Source: Pseudonocardiaceae bacterium YIM PH 21723 (GTDB lineage Bacteria > Actinomycetota > Actinomycetes > Mycobacteriales > Pseudonocardiaceae). Taken from it: a stretch of 64,000 nucleotides of DNA. Every line of letters begins with the position of its first letter. Within the stretch, counting starts at the first letter, position 1. Location: assembly GCA_003600225.1 (NCBI GenBank), contig QZFT01000033.1:1-64000 (forward strand), in the 5' to 3' direction. Of the stretch, positions 31,200-40,398 are shown one piece after another. A program made the position numbers and the translations under genes. The notes beneath the pieces are model-generated. The model did no database searches. It was not told the DNA's origin and saw nothing but the letters and a program-made list of their open reading frames with translations.

Positions 31200-32620
31200 T
31201 CACCGGCCGGGCGTCGGCAACCCCGCGGCGCCGACTGGTCAGCATGCCCGCGCTGCGGATCTCCCCGCAGCTGACCCTCGCGGTGTTCGCGCTGGCCATG
31301 GCATGGCCGCAGAACAACGTGATCAAGGGTCCCGGCGGCTCGATCACCCCCGCGCGAGTCCTGGCGGGCTTCTGCTTCCTCTGGTGGCTGGTCACCCGGC
31401 TCTCCGGCGGCCTCGGCCTGCGGTCCGGCCGTAACCCGGTGCGCGGCACCATCCTGCTCGCGCTCGGCTTGCTGTTGCTGGCCAACGGCATCGCGATGGC
31501 GAACGGGGTCGCGGACGCGGTGATCTCGGACAGCGACCGCACCATGATGCTGCTGGTCCTGCTCGGTGGCACCGCGATGCTCGCCGCCGACGCCCTGGAA
31601 GGCGTGCGCGCGCTGCGCATCGTGCTCGGCGCGATGGTCATCGGCGCCACCATGTCGGCCTTCTCCGCGCTGGTCATGTTCGTGACCAAGTTCGACCTCC
31701 GGCAGTTCACCGTGCTGCCCGGCCTGGAGGCTCAGGGGATCCTCAAGGCCGACCTGGCCCGCGGCGGTCTGGAACGCGCGCTGGGCTTCGCGACACATCC
31801 CATCGAACTGGCGGCGATCGCGACCGCTGCCATCCCGCTGGCCCTGCACCTGGCCCGGCACGCGGGGTACAAGCCGCTGTGGTGGGCGTGCGTGCTGGTG
31901 CTGGCCACCGGTCCGATGGTGGCGATCTCCCGGACCGGCCTGCTGGGCATGGCCATCATCGTGATGCTCCTGCTGCCTCGCGTCCGGTTCGGCCCGTGGA
32001 TCCTGGGCATCACCGGAGCCGCGGTGGTCGGCGGTGTCGCCGCACTGTCCAACCCGAAGCTCGCCGGGGTGCTGGACAAGACCGTCTCCGGTTCCAAGAA
32101 CGACAGCTCCATCGGTTCCCGGCTCCGCGCCTACGAGTACGTGGCCGAGCTGGTGCAACGCAACACGTTCGGTGGCCAGGGCCTGGGTACCTACAAGGCG
32201 CCGCCGCAGCCGTATCTGGACAACCAGTACCTGCTGACCCTGGTCGAATCCGGGCTGCTCGGTGAGATCGCCCTCATCGCACTGCTCGTCGCGCCCGTCG
32301 TGCTCATGGTGCGGGTGTGGCGTGGCGACGGCGTGCTCACCGCGAGGCGCGCGGAGCTTCCTGCGACGAAGGACGCCGCCTGGGCGGTGGGCACCGCTCT
32401 GGTCACCTGCGTGGTGTCCTTCGGCACATACGACGCCCTGGCCTTCCCACAGTTCGAAGGATTCACGCTGCTCCTGATCGGTCTGGCCGGCGCCGTGGTG
32501 GCCCAGACCCTTCCGGATGCGGTCGCGAGAGTCCGCCCGGTGTCACACAGTGACGTCGTGACCACCGGTGCGGTCGTTAGTCCCTCTGATCGGCGACAGG
32601 TGAACGAGGTGTCCGCATGA
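31196..32620 (+). CDS. Wzy-like polymerase / O-antigen ligase family protein
   Basis: About 474 residues with roughly ten to twelve hydrophobic segments. The large extracytoplasmic loop near 250-330 carries SRTGLLGMAIIVMLLLPR and the family-like SRLRAYEYVAEL ... GQGLGTYK ... DNQYLLTLVESGLLG. Such proteins polymerise lipid-linked repeat units outside the membrane. GTG start coupled to the Wzz-like gene; end overlaps the next glycosyltransferase start by 4 bp. Ligase versus polymerase cannot be settled, but with wzx present polymerase is more likely. Confidence 0.82.
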   Translation: MITGRASATPRRRLVSMPALRISPQLTLAVFALAMAWPQNNVIKGPGGSITPARVLAGFCFLWWLVTRLSGGLGLRSGRNPVRGTILLALGLLLLANGIAMANGVADAVISDSDRTMMLLVLLGGTAMLAADALEGVRALRIVLGAMVIGATMSAFSALVMFVTKFDLRQFTVLPGLEAQGILKADLARGGLERALGFATHPIELAAIATAAIPLALHLARHAGYKPLWWACVLVLATGPMVAISRTGLLGMAIIVMLLLPRVRFGPWILGITGAAVVGGVAALSNPKLAGVLDKTVSGSKNDSSIGSRLRAYEYVAELVQRNTFGGQGLGTYKAPPQPYLDNQYLLTLVESGLLGEIALIALLVAPVVLMVRVWRGDGVLTARRAELPATKDAAWAVGTALVTCVVSFGTYDALAFPQFEGFTLLLIGLAGAVVAQTLPDAVARVRPVSHSDVVTTGAVVSPSDRRQVNEVSA

Positions 32621-33576
32621 CGTCCAAGTTGCTGGTGGCCGTGGTGACCTACCGGTCATCCGCCGTGCTGCCGGGGCTGCTGGCCACGCTCCCGGCCGGC
32701 ATGTCCGGGGTGGACAGCTGGCGGCTGGTGATCGCGGACAACGCCTCGACCGACGACACCGTCGCGGTCGCCCGGGAACTGGCGCCGCACGCGGAGATCG
32801 TGCAGACCGGCGGCAACCTCGGTTATGGAGCCGGGGTCAACGCCTGCCTGGAACTGGCGAAGCCCGACGAGGATCTGCTGGTGCTGAACGCCGACATCCG
32901 GCTGCAGGACGGCTGTATCCGCAGGTTGCAGGCCGAGTGCGCGGATGAGGCCGTCGGAGCCGCGGTGCCGTGGGTGACCCACGACGACGGCAGCCCGGAG
33001 ATCACCCTGCGCCGGAAGCCCACCGCGCTTCGCGCCTGGGGCGAGTCGCTGCTGGGTGGCCGCGCGGACCGTTTCCACTCGCTGTCCGAGCGCATCTGGC
33101 CGGGCAGCACCCGCGAGGCCGACTGGGCGAACGGCGCGTTCCTGTACATCCCGGCCCGGGTGTGGCGGCGGATCGGCGCCTGGCGCGCGGACCTGTTCCT
33201 GTACTCCGAAGAGGTCGACTACTGCCGGCGGATCACCGATGCGGGCTGGTTGATCCGTCAGGTGACCACCGCTCGTGCTGTTCACAAGGGTGGCGAGGCC
33301 ACCACCGCGCCACTGTTGTGGGCGCAACTGACCACCAACAAGGTGGTGCACGCCGCCCGATGGGATGGGCTTGCCGCCGCACGGGCCACGTGGCTGGCGT
33401 TGGCAGTGGGTCAACTGCTGCGATTGCCGCTACGCCGGGGGACCCATAGCGCCGCATTGCGTGCGCTGTGGACCGGTCGGTCCCGACTACTGCGTGGCGA
33501 ACCGACGAACCCGGCTGCCCCGAGTGAGTTCGGTTCGCGGATCGCAGTGTCCGCGCATGGAGGTGGTCGCCGGTGA
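32617..33576 (+). CDS. GT2 glycosyltransferase (rhamnosyltransferase-like)
   Basis: About 319 residues. GT-A fold with VAVVTYRSSAVLPGLL, IADNASTDDT, NLGYGAGVN, LNADIRL (DxD-like metal site) and the GANLFIRR-like NGAFLYIPARVW, then EEVDYCRRI as acceptor-side acidic motif. This set resembles WbbL-type rhamnosyltransferases. Cytoplasmic, acting on the lipid-linked unit. Overlaps both neighbours by 4 bp. Confidence 0.87.
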   Translation: MTSKLLVAVVTYRSSAVLPGLLATLPAGMSGVDSWRLVIADNASTDDTVAVARELAPHAEIVQTGGNLGYGAGVNACLELAKPDEDLLVLNADIRLQDGCIRRLQAECADEAVGAAVPWVTHDDGSPEITLRRKPTALRAWGESLLGGRADRFHSLSERIWPGSTREADWANGAFLYIPARVWRRIGAWRADLFLYSEEVDYCRRITDAGWLIRQVTTARAVHKGGEATTAPLLWAQLTTNKVVHAARWDGLAAARATWLALAVGQLLRLPLRRGTHSAALRALWTGRSRLLRGEPTNPAAPSEFGSRIAVSAHGGGRR

Positions 33577-34394
33577 GCCGGGACTATGCGTTGCTGCCGC
33601 GGCCGGTGAAGAACCTGCTGCGCCGGCTCGTCGGCCGGTACGAGATCGGCGAGCGGTGGTGGCACCTGCGGTTCGCCCGCCGGCGTGCCGAGGCGCGGCG
33701 TGCCGAGGAGCTCGAGGTCGCCCAGTTGCGCGGGACGCTCACCGAGCTTCCGGCCGCGACGGTCGCGGTGATCATGCCGACGTTTCGGCGACCGGAGCAG
33801 CTGGCCGTCGCCGTGCGCAGCGCCCTCGCCCAGACCGTGCGGGACATCGTCGTGCTGGTGGTCGACGACGGCGGCGGTCAGACCGACGGCCTGCCGGACG
33901 ACCCACGGCTGACCGTGCTGAAGCTTTCGCGGAATCACCGCAGTCCCGGACTGGCCCGCAACGTGGCCATCCGGCTCTCCCGCTCGCCATACGTCGCGTT
34001 CCTGGACGACGACAACACCTGGCGCCCCGATCACCTGGAGCACGCCATCGCAGGGCTCGAACAAGGTGCGGGGCTGGTCTACACCGCCGTGCAACGGCGC
34101 CGGGTGGACGGTTCCCCGGTGGACGTGCTGGCCCAGGACTGGAACCGCGGCGCGCACCGGGACACGGCGTGGGTCGACGTCAACGCTGTCGCCGTCCGGC
34201 GCTTCCCGGGCCTCAGCTTCGACCCGTGGGCCCGGCCGGGCTGGGTGCATCCCCGGGAGGACTGGGAGATGGTGCACCGCGCGTCGCTGACGCTCCAGGT
34301 GACTCACCTGCCGCAGACCACCGTGGACTACGTCGTGCACAGCGGTAGCTACTTCACCGAGTGGGATGCCGCTGCGCTGGAGTCGTCCCGATGA
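33573..34394 (+). CDS. GT2 glycosyltransferase
   Basis: About 273 residues. A basic N-terminal extension precedes the GT-A core: VAVIMPTFRRPEQLAVAVRS, VVDDGGG, PGLARNVAIRLSRSPYVAFL and the metal motif LDDDNTWRP. The acidic EDWEMVHR probably contacts the acceptor. Start overlaps the preceding gene by 4 bp (GTGA) and the stop overlaps the flippase ATG, so it is made as part of the same translational chain. Confidence 0.86.
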   Translation: MSRDYALLPRPVKNLLRRLVGRYEIGERWWHLRFARRRAEARRAEELEVAQLRGTLTELPAATVAVIMPTFRRPEQLAVAVRSALAQTVRDIVVLVVDDGGGQTDGLPDDPRLTVLKLSRNHRSPGLARNVAIRLSRSPYVAFLDDDNTWRPDHLEHAIAGLEQGAGLVYTAVQRRRVDGSPVDVLAQDWNRGAHRDTAWVDVNAVAVRRFPGLSFDPWARPGWVHPREDWEMVHRASLTLQVTHLPQTTVDYVVHSGSYFTEWDAAALESSR

Positions 34395-35917
34395 GCATCA
34401 ACATCGGGGGCGCGATCAGCCGCGCCGTTGACCGGGGTGACGAGGGCGGCAACCTCGGTAACCGCTTCCGCCGCAGCCTCAAGCTGAGCCTGCTGAACAC
34501 CCTGTTGTCCCGGCTGGGCACGTTCGCCATGGGCGTGTTGCTGGCCCGGTTGCTTGCTCCCGAGGAGTTCGGCATCTACGCCACCGCACTGGTGGTGCAG
34601 AACCTGCTGCTGACCTTCAACGACATGGGCACCGCGGCGGCGGTCGTCCGGCACAACGGCAACGTGAAGCCGCTGCTGCGCACCGCGTGGACCGTGTCCG
34701 TGTTCGGTGGCGTGGTCGCGTTCCTCATCTGCCTGATGGCCGCGCCCGCGCTGGCCACCGCGCTGGGTAGCCCGCACGCCACCGACATCGTGCGTTTCCT
34801 GGCGGTGAACGCGCTGCTGGACGGCTTCGCCGCCGTGCCCGGCGCGCTGCTGACGCGCGAGTTGCGTCAGGCCAGAAGACTGGTCGCGGACCTGTCCGGC
34901 ACGGTGCTGAACCTGGTGCTCACCGGAGCGCTCGCCCTGGCGGGCTTCGGCCCGTGGGCCCTGGCGATCGGCCACGTCTCCGGCACCGCGCTGGTGGTGG
35001 TGCTGCTGCTCGCGCTCACCGGACACCGGCCTAGCTTCGGCTTCGACCGGGAACATTTCCGCGAGGTCGCGCAGTACGGCGTCACGGTGATGGCCTCGGC
35101 TTTGTTGCTGGTGGTGCTGCAGAGCACGCCACAGGCGGCCACCGGCACGCTGCTCGGCGCCACCGCGCTGGGTTTCTTCTACATCGCCAACAACGTGGCC
35201 AACTGGCCGGTCTCGCTGATCACCACCACGGTCGAACGGGTCGCGCTGGCGACCTTCGCCCGGGCCAAGGAGACCGGTATGGACCTCAACCGGGCCGCCT
35301 CCGGGGTGATCGGCCTGGTCGCCGTGGCCGCGGTTCCCGGTGGCATCGCGCTGGCCATGATGTCCGGCGACATCGTCCGGGTCGTCTACGGCAAGTCCTG
35401 GATGCCCGCCGCCGCCGTGTTGTCCGGGCTCGCGGTCGCCGCCGTCGCCCGGGTGCTGTGTGAGCTGGTGTTCAACCTGCTGGTCGCCGTCGGCGCCACG
35501 CTGTCCTCGGTGCTGCTGCAGGTCGTGTGGCTGGCCGCGCTGGTCCCGGCGACGGTGTTCGCCGGCATGCACTGGGGTCTGGCCGGTATCGGCTGGGCCC
35601 AGGCGGTGGTTGCTCTCTTCGTGGCGTTCCCCGTCCACGCGTGGGGGATCCGGCAGGCCGGGTTGAAGCTCTCCGCACTCGCCAAAGGCCTGGCGCTGCC
35701 CGCATTCACCGGACTGATTGCATTGGCTGCCTTGTTCACTGTCCGTGAGCTAGAGTTGGATCCGCTGCTCAACCTGGTGGTGGGTGGTGTGGTGACAGGT
35801 GCGCTGGTCGGAATCGGGTACTTCCGGGTACGACACCAGGTGGAAGCCGCTTTGAATCCTTCGCCTAACGGTTCGGAGTCGACTACAGAGAGTTCAACTT
35901 CAGTAAATCTGTACTGA
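34391..35917 (+). CDS. Wzx-like polysaccharide flippase
   Basis: About 508 residues with about twelve to fourteen membrane helices (MOP/PST superfamily). The N-terminus shows SLKLSLLNTLLSRLGTFAMG and ARLLAPEEFGIYA, the typical first helices of Wzx. It moves the lipid-linked repeat unit to the outer face for the Wzy-like polymerase. ATG 34391 overlaps the preceding stop (ATGA). Last gene of the five-gene overlapping run from 30147. Confidence 0.9.
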   Translation: MSINIGGAISRAVDRGDEGGNLGNRFRRSLKLSLLNTLLSRLGTFAMGVLLARLLAPEEFGIYATALVVQNLLLTFNDMGTAAAVVRHNGNVKPLLRTAWTVSVFGGVVAFLICLMAAPALATALGSPHATDIVRFLAVNALLDGFAAVPGALLTRELRQARRLVADLSGTVLNLVLTGALALAGFGPWALAIGHVSGTALVVVLLLALTGHRPSFGFDREHFREVAQYGVTVMASALLLVVLQSTPQAATGTLLGATALGFFYIANNVANWPVSLITTTVERVALATFARAKETGMDLNRAASGVIGLVAVAAVPGGIALAMMSGDIVRVVYGKSWMPAAAVLSGLAVAAVARVLCELVFNLLVAVGATLSSVLLQVVWLAALVPATVFAGMHWGLAGIGWAQAVVALFVAFPVHAWGIRQAGLKLSALAKGLALPAFTGLIALAALFTVRELELDPLLNLVVGGVVTGALVGIGYFRVRHQVEAALNPSPNGSESTTESSTSVNLY

Positions 35918-35962
35918 ACTTTGCGGCCGAACGGGTGAGTCCTGTGGTTCACTGATCTAGCT

Positions 35963-35982
35963 CTGCCCGAGGCCGGGCAGAA
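35963..35982. terminator. Short hairpin after the flippase
   Basis: TCTGCCC (35963-35969) pairs with GGGCAGA (35976-35982). An A-run follows on the plus strand, so a U-run would precede it on the minus strand; as a plus-strand terminator it is weak. It lies between the flippase and the GH6 gene. Confidence 0.45.
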
Positions 35983-36046
35983 AATGTTCAGTGGTCGATT
36001 TCCGCGCTGATCGATGAGGCTCGCGCCAACAGAAGGACGGTGACCG

Positions 36047-37135
36047 GTGACCTGGCGGACAAAGTGCGCTGGACTTGCCCTGCTGCTGCCGTTGCTGGCT
36101 TTGACCGCGTGCGATGAGAGGGCGACGGCGGCGCGGATCAACCGCCCGTCCAATCCGCCCATCACGACGGTGAAGCCGGTGGCCTCATCCTCGAGTATCG
36201 CGCCGTCCCCGACGACGAAGACGCCGCCGCCCAACTCGGGCTCCGCAGCGTACAGCCCGTACACGTCGACCCAGGGCTTCTATGTCGACCCGACGAGCAA
36301 CGCGGCGAAGTGGGTGCGGTCCAATCCCGGCGACTCCCGGGCCTCCACGCTGTCCCAGCTGATCGCCGCCAAACCGGCGGCCAAGGCCTTCGACAACTGG
36401 AACGGCCAGGTCAAGAACGCCGTCGACGAGTACGTCTCAGCCGCCGCGGCGAAGAACCAGCTGCCGGTGCTGATCGGCTACAACCTGCCGTTCCGCGACT
36501 GCGGCCAGTACTCGCACGGCGGCGCGGCCAACGCGGACGAGTACCGCACGTGGGTCCGTGACGTGTCCGCGGGCATCGCCAACCGCCCGTCGGTGCTGAT
36601 CCTGGAGCCGGACTCGCTGATCCACCTGGACTGCCTCTCCGAGGCCGACCGCCGCACCCGCGTCGAGCTGCTCAAGGACGCCGGTCAGGTGCTCGGCCAG
36701 CAGAGCCCGAAGACCTGGGTCTACATGGACGGCAGTGACGGCCGCTGGACCGACCCGTCCGAAATGGCCGACCGGCTCGCGGCGGCCGGCGTGGGCGGTG
36801 TCCGCGGCTACACGGTCAACGTGGCCAACTTCAACACCACCGACCAGGCCACCTCCTATGGCAAGCGGGTCAAGTCGGTGCTGAAGATGCGCTACAACAT
36901 CGACTCCGGTTTCGTCGTGGACATCAGCCGCAACGGCAATGGCTCCGACGGCAGCTGGTGCAACCCGCCCGGCCGACGCATCGGCGGCTTCCCCCAGGTC
37001 GGCGGCCCCAACACGGTGGACGCGCTGCTGTGGATCAAGAAGCCCGGTGAGTCCGACGGCAACTGCGGCGTCGCGCAGGGCACCAAGTCCGGTGAGTTCA
37101 TCCCCGACCTGGCCATGCAGCTGGCGGGTGGCTGA
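36047..37135 (+). CDS. GH6 family glycanase lipoprotein (endoglucanase-like)
   Basis: About 362 residues. The signal peptide ends in the lipobox ALTAC (Cys22), followed by a Ser/Thr/Pro linker to about 75. The catalytic domain has GFYVDPTSNAAKWV, the Asp in YNLPFRDCGQYS and the GH6 signature VLILEPDSL with the acid Asp. GH6 enzymes are inverting beta-1,4-glucanases. Anchored outside the membrane at the end of a polysaccharide locus, it probably trims or releases the polymer, which would imply beta-1,4-glucosyl linkages; that step is inference. GTG start with AAGGACG upstream. Confidence 0.88.
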   Translation: MTWRTKCAGLALLLPLLALTACDERATAARINRPSNPPITTVKPVASSSSIAPSPTTKTPPPNSGSAAYSPYTSTQGFYVDPTSNAAKWVRSNPGDSRASTLSQLIAAKPAAKAFDNWNGQVKNAVDEYVSAAAAKNQLPVLIGYNLPFRDCGQYSHGGAANADEYRTWVRDVSAGIANRPSVLILEPDSLIHLDCLSEADRRTRVELLKDAGQVLGQQSPKTWVYMDGSDGRWTDPSEMADRLAAAGVGGVRGYTVNVANFNTTDQATSYGKRVKSVLKMRYNIDSGFVVDISRNGNGSDGSWCNPPGRRIGGFPQVGGPNTVDALLWIKKPGESDGNCGVAQGTKSGEFIPDLAMQLAGG

Positions 37136-37138
37136 CCT

Positions 37139-37738
37139 TCAGCGTTCCGGCACTACCCGGGTGGCATAGCCCGGGTAGTGCCGCACGAAACCGTCCCGGT
37201 CCAGGGTGAGGTCGGCGGTGAATTCGCCCTGCCGGTAGTTGATGGTGCCGTCGGTGTTCACTGTGTACGTCTGCCGGGCGAGCACCACCTTCAGCGAGGG
37301 CAGCAGGATCCAGGCCATCGGCAGCGTCACGGCCGTGCCGGGTGAAGCTTTGTGAAGCTTCAGCCGCCGGATCGGCAGGATGTTGGTCAGCGCGGTGGCG
37401 GCGATGTCCACATCCACCGCCTCGGCCAGCTCGTCCGGATCGACCGGCCCCGGCGCCTCGGCGAAGGGCGCGTCACCGAAAGCTTCACCCTCGGCCCGCC
37501 ATGCCCCGGCCACCCGGTCCAGCCGCAGTCGTCGTCGCCAGCCGGCTCCCTCCGACCAGACCTGCACCGACTCGGTGCCGAAGCCGGGCAGGGTACGCAG
37601 CTCATAACGGCAGACATGCGGAACCGGCTCGGCGCTGACCGCCGTGCCGCTCGCGCGCAGCGCGTCGTCCGTCAGCTCGGCGAACGCCAGATCGGTACCG
37701 GGCGTGGTCAGCTTTCGCCAGAACAACGCGATGGTCAT
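37139..37738 (-). CDS. Putative glycolipid-binding protein (DUF1089-like)
   Basis: About 199 residues, beta-rich. RYELRTLPGFGTESVQVWSE, WRAEGEA, DVDIAATALTNILPIRRL and QTYTVNTDGTINYRQGEFTAD match the PA1994-type glycolipid-binding fold. No signal peptide, so cytoplasmic. Located 9 bp downstream of a TetR gene on the same strand, so the two are probably co-transcribed. Ligand unknown. Confidence 0.82.
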   Translation of the reverse strand: MTIALFWRKLTTPGTDLAFAELTDDALRASGTAVSAEPVPHVCRYELRTLPGFGTESVQVWSEGAGWRRRLRLDRVAGAWRAEGEAFGDAPFAEAPGPVDPDELAEAVDVDIAATALTNILPIRRLKLHKASPGTAVTLPMAWILLPSLKVVLARQTYTVNTDGTINYRQGEFTADLTLDRDGFVRHYPGYATRVVPER

Positions 37739-37747
37739 GATCCCAAC

Positions 37748-38365
37748 CTAGGCCCGGCCGGTCCTCAGCTCCAGCAGGCTTTCGACCATCTCGGTGAGGA
37801 AATCGACCAGCCGTTCCGCCGCGACATCGATCTCGCCACGCAGCCAGGCCATGAACAGCTCCAGTCCGCCGCTGATCGCCACCCAGCCGGCCATCTGCGC
37901 GTCGGCCGGTGAACCCGCCTGCTCGCCGACCAGCTCGGTGTTCTGCTCGACGATGATCGACACCAGCATGCGGAGCGTGTCCTCCCGCCGCTGGGCGAAG
38001 GACTCCGCGTACAGCAACTCCAGCATGATCTTGCCCCGCCGTGGATCCTCGGTCAGATAGTCGACGCCGACCCGTGCGCAGGTCCGGGTGCGGGCCCGCC
38101 GGTCATGCGGTGCGAAGTCCAGCGCCGCGGTGAGTGCGGCCAGCCCGTTGCCGACGAACTCCTCGGACAGCGTCCCGAGCAGGCCGTCCAGCCCACCGAA
38201 GCTCTCGTAGAGGTAGCGGTCGTTCAACTGGGCCCTGGCGCAGACGCGGCGGATGGTGGTCTGTCGCCAGCCGTCCTCGGCGACGACGTCGAGTGCGGCC
38301 TCCAGCAGTTTCGATCGGCGCTCGAGCTGCCGTTCGGCCGGGGTGAGTCCACCGTAGGTGCGCAT
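37748..38365 (-). CDS. TetR-family transcriptional regulator
   Basis: About 205 residues. The N-terminal HTH is KLLEAALDVVAEDGWRQTTI, then RRVCARAQLNDRYLYESFGG, followed by an all-helical ligand domain. ATG 38365 has GGGAGG close upstream. A palindromic site lies 14 bp before the start (38379-38401), so autorepression is likely; the same control would cover the DUF1089 gene, and possibly the divergent peptidase-like gene at 38541. Confidence 0.88.
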   Translation of the reverse strand: MRTYGGLTPAERQLERRSKLLEAALDVVAEDGWRQTTIRRVCARAQLNDRYLYESFGGLDGLLGTLSEEFVGNGLAALTAALDFAPHDRRARTRTCARVGVDYLTEDPRRGKIMLELLYAESFAQRREDTLRMLVSIIVEQNTELVGEQAGSPADAQMAGWVAISGGLELFMAWLRGEIDVAAERLVDFLTEMVESLLELRTGRA

Positions 38366-38378
38366 GATCCTCCCGCCA

Positions 38379-38401
38379 TCTGGTGTACCAGTGTCACCAG
38401 A
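38379..38401. promoter_or_regulatory. Probable TetR operator
   Basis: TCTGGTG (38379-38385) and CACCAGA (38395-38401) are a perfect inverted pair around 9 bp, and CTGGT-GT-ACCAG overlaps the left half. Size and place, just before the TetR start and in the divergent region to the hydrolase gene, fit a TetR dimer site. Confidence 0.6.
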
Positions 38402-38540
38402 CTTGGATCGATTGTCGATCAACTGATTCCACAGCATGGGAAGGAGGATTCTGTGTGCTCGAGGTGTGGCGAACTTCCAAGGTTCTCGAACACGCGTCGT
38501 CCAATCGGAAACTGCCCGGCGCCGCGGGTAGGTTGACCGC

Positions 38541-40019
38541 ATGACCAAGTCCGCCCGCGTGCTGGGCGCCGCGATCACCGGTGTGATGCTGGTGTTGTGG
38601 TTCGTCGGACCGTTGCAGCGGACGATCATCGATACCGGCACGACCAGCACCAAGCGCGTGATCAAGTGGGACGTCTGCGACGAGCAGGCCGAGAATGTGC
38701 AGTGCGGTGAGCTGGTGCTGCCGGTCGACTGGGCACACCCGGACGGACAGCTGTTCCGGATGGCGTTCGCCCGGCACAGGGCCACCGATCCCGCGCACCG
38801 GATCGGCACGCTCCTGATCAACTTCGGCGGCCCCGGCGTCTCCGGGGTCAGCATGACGCAGGACCCCGGCTTCGGCCCGGACATCGCCGCCCGCTTCGAC
38901 ATCGTCGGCTTCGACCCGCGTGGCACCAACTCCAGTCATCCCGTGTTGTGCAGATCCACGCTGGTCGCCGACCTGAGTCTGGAACCGCCTCAGGACGCAG
39001 CGGCGTTCAACGCGCTCGCCAAGGGCAATCAGACGCTGAACGCGGACTGCTCCCGGCACACCGGCGCGGTCTTCGCGCTGACCGACAGCACCAGCGTCGC
39101 GCACGACATGGAGGCGCTGCGCGTGGCGCTCGGCGAGGAGACGGTCAGCTACTACGGCGTCTCCTACGGCACGCTGATCGGCCAGGAGTACGCGCGGATG
39201 TACGGCTCCCATCTGCGGGCGATGGCGTTGGACAGCGTGCTGAACCACGAGGTCGACGTACGCGCCCTGATGACCCAGGGCGCGGCTGCCGTGGAGGACT
39301 CGTTCAACCAGTTCGCCGGCTGGTGCGCGCGGACACCGGCCTGCGCCCTGCACGAGCAGCCGGTGGGCGGAGTCTTCGACCGCTTCCTCGCCCTCGCGGA
39401 GCAGGGGCGGCTGCACGACCCGAACACCGATGCCAGGCTTACCGCCTTTCAGCTGATCAACCACGCCTACGGCAGCCTGGCGAGTCCGTCCTGGGCGGAA
39501 CTGGCGAGCTGGTTGGCCGGCCTGCAGGACAGCCAGCCGGTCGAGGCTGAAGCCGCGCAACCCTCAGCGCCGAGCACCCTGATCGAGAACGATCTCCAGT
39601 CGGTGATCTGCGCCGACTGGAATCTGAAGGTCCCGGACTTCACCGCATGGCAGAACCTGCAGGCGGCCGCGCGGTCGGCCGCGCCGCACATGCGGATGAA
39701 CCCGGAGATGGCCGACTGGGTGCTCCGGTGCATCGGCAGTACCGCCCGGACGCCGAACCCCCAGCATCCGGTTTCCGTGCCGGATGGCACGCCCAAGGTG
39801 TTGCTGGTCAACTCCCAGCATGACCCGGTCACCAACATCGGCTGGGCGCGCCGGGTCCGGGACCAGATCGGTGGTCGCGCCACACTGCTGAGCTATGACG
39901 GCTGGGGTCATGAGGCGTACTTCCGCAGCAGTTGTGTGCGGGACCGGGTCGACGCCTACCTGGTCGAAGTCGCGAGCCCGGCCCCCGGTGTCACCTGCCC
40001 GGCGGTTGACCCGGAATAA
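38541..40019 (+). CDS. Exported alpha/beta hydrolase, tripeptidyl-aminopeptidase-like
   Basis: About 492 residues. An N-terminal hydrophobic helix (LGAAITGVMLVLWFVGPL) anchors or exports it. The fold shows INFGGPGVSG (oxyanion region), FDPRGTNSS, the nucleophile elbow GVSYGT, the Asp in NSQHDPVTN and the His in GWGHEAY. The C-terminal part is the TAP-like cap. Family members (SlpD/SlpE) remove N-terminal tripeptides from secreted proteins. Divergent from the TetR unit. Confidence 0.9.
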   Translation: MTKSARVLGAAITGVMLVLWFVGPLQRTIIDTGTTSTKRVIKWDVCDEQAENVQCGELVLPVDWAHPDGQLFRMAFARHRATDPAHRIGTLLINFGGPGVSGVSMTQDPGFGPDIAARFDIVGFDPRGTNSSHPVLCRSTLVADLSLEPPQDAAAFNALAKGNQTLNADCSRHTGAVFALTDSTSVAHDMEALRVALGEETVSYYGVSYGTLIGQEYARMYGSHLRAMALDSVLNHEVDVRALMTQGAAAVEDSFNQFAGWCARTPACALHEQPVGGVFDRFLALAEQGRLHDPNTDARLTAFQLINHAYGSLASPSWAELASWLAGLQDSQPVEAEAAQPSAPSTLIENDLQSVICADWNLKVPDFTAWQNLQAAARSAAPHMRMNPEMADWVLRCIGSTARTPNPQHPVSVPDGTPKVLLVNSQHDPVTNIGWARRVRDQIGGRATLLSYDGWGHEAYFRSSCVRDRVDAYLVEVASPAPGVTCPAVDPE

Positions 40020-40103
40020 GAGTCGAGCTTAGAGAGTGTCCTTTGTCCCATCGTGTCGTTAGAAAGATCAACTAACGCCTGGGTGGACGCAAGGACCGAG
40101 AAC

Positions 40104-40361
40104 ATGATGAATGGCTCCAACACGGTTACCAGCACCATGCGCATCACCGAGGGTGCGGCGGCCAGTGTGCGCATCACCCCGGACGGTTTTCCCGAACTGA
40201 TCCTCGACCTGCCCGGAGTCGTGCTGTCCATCAGCCCCGGTCAGCAGATCGGTGACGAGGACATGCGGATGGCCCACTCCCTGCTGCTCGCCGCCCAGCA
40301 CTTCCACGACGCGGTGCACCGGCTGCGCGCCGATCCCTGCGCCCCCTGCACGCTGGCCTGA
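40104..40361 (+). CDS. Small protein of unknown function
   Basis: About 85 residues: MMNGSNTVTSTMRITEG, VRITPDGFPELILDLPGVV, a helix EDMRMAHSLLLAAQHFHDAV and a Cys-containing end (DPCAPCTLA). No family recognised. ATG 40104 is preferred over an in-frame start at 40053, which lies in the leader. The CxxC end could bind metal or be redox active; no proof. It ends 37 bp before the aminotransferase gene. Confidence 0.55.
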   Translation: MMNGSNTVTSTMRITEGAAASVRITPDGFPELILDLPGVVLSISPGQQIGDEDMRMAHSLLLAAQHFHDAVHRLRADPCAPCTLA

Positions 40362-40398
40362 TCCCCGGCTCCACCCACCCTGCACGGCGCCCGGCAAG

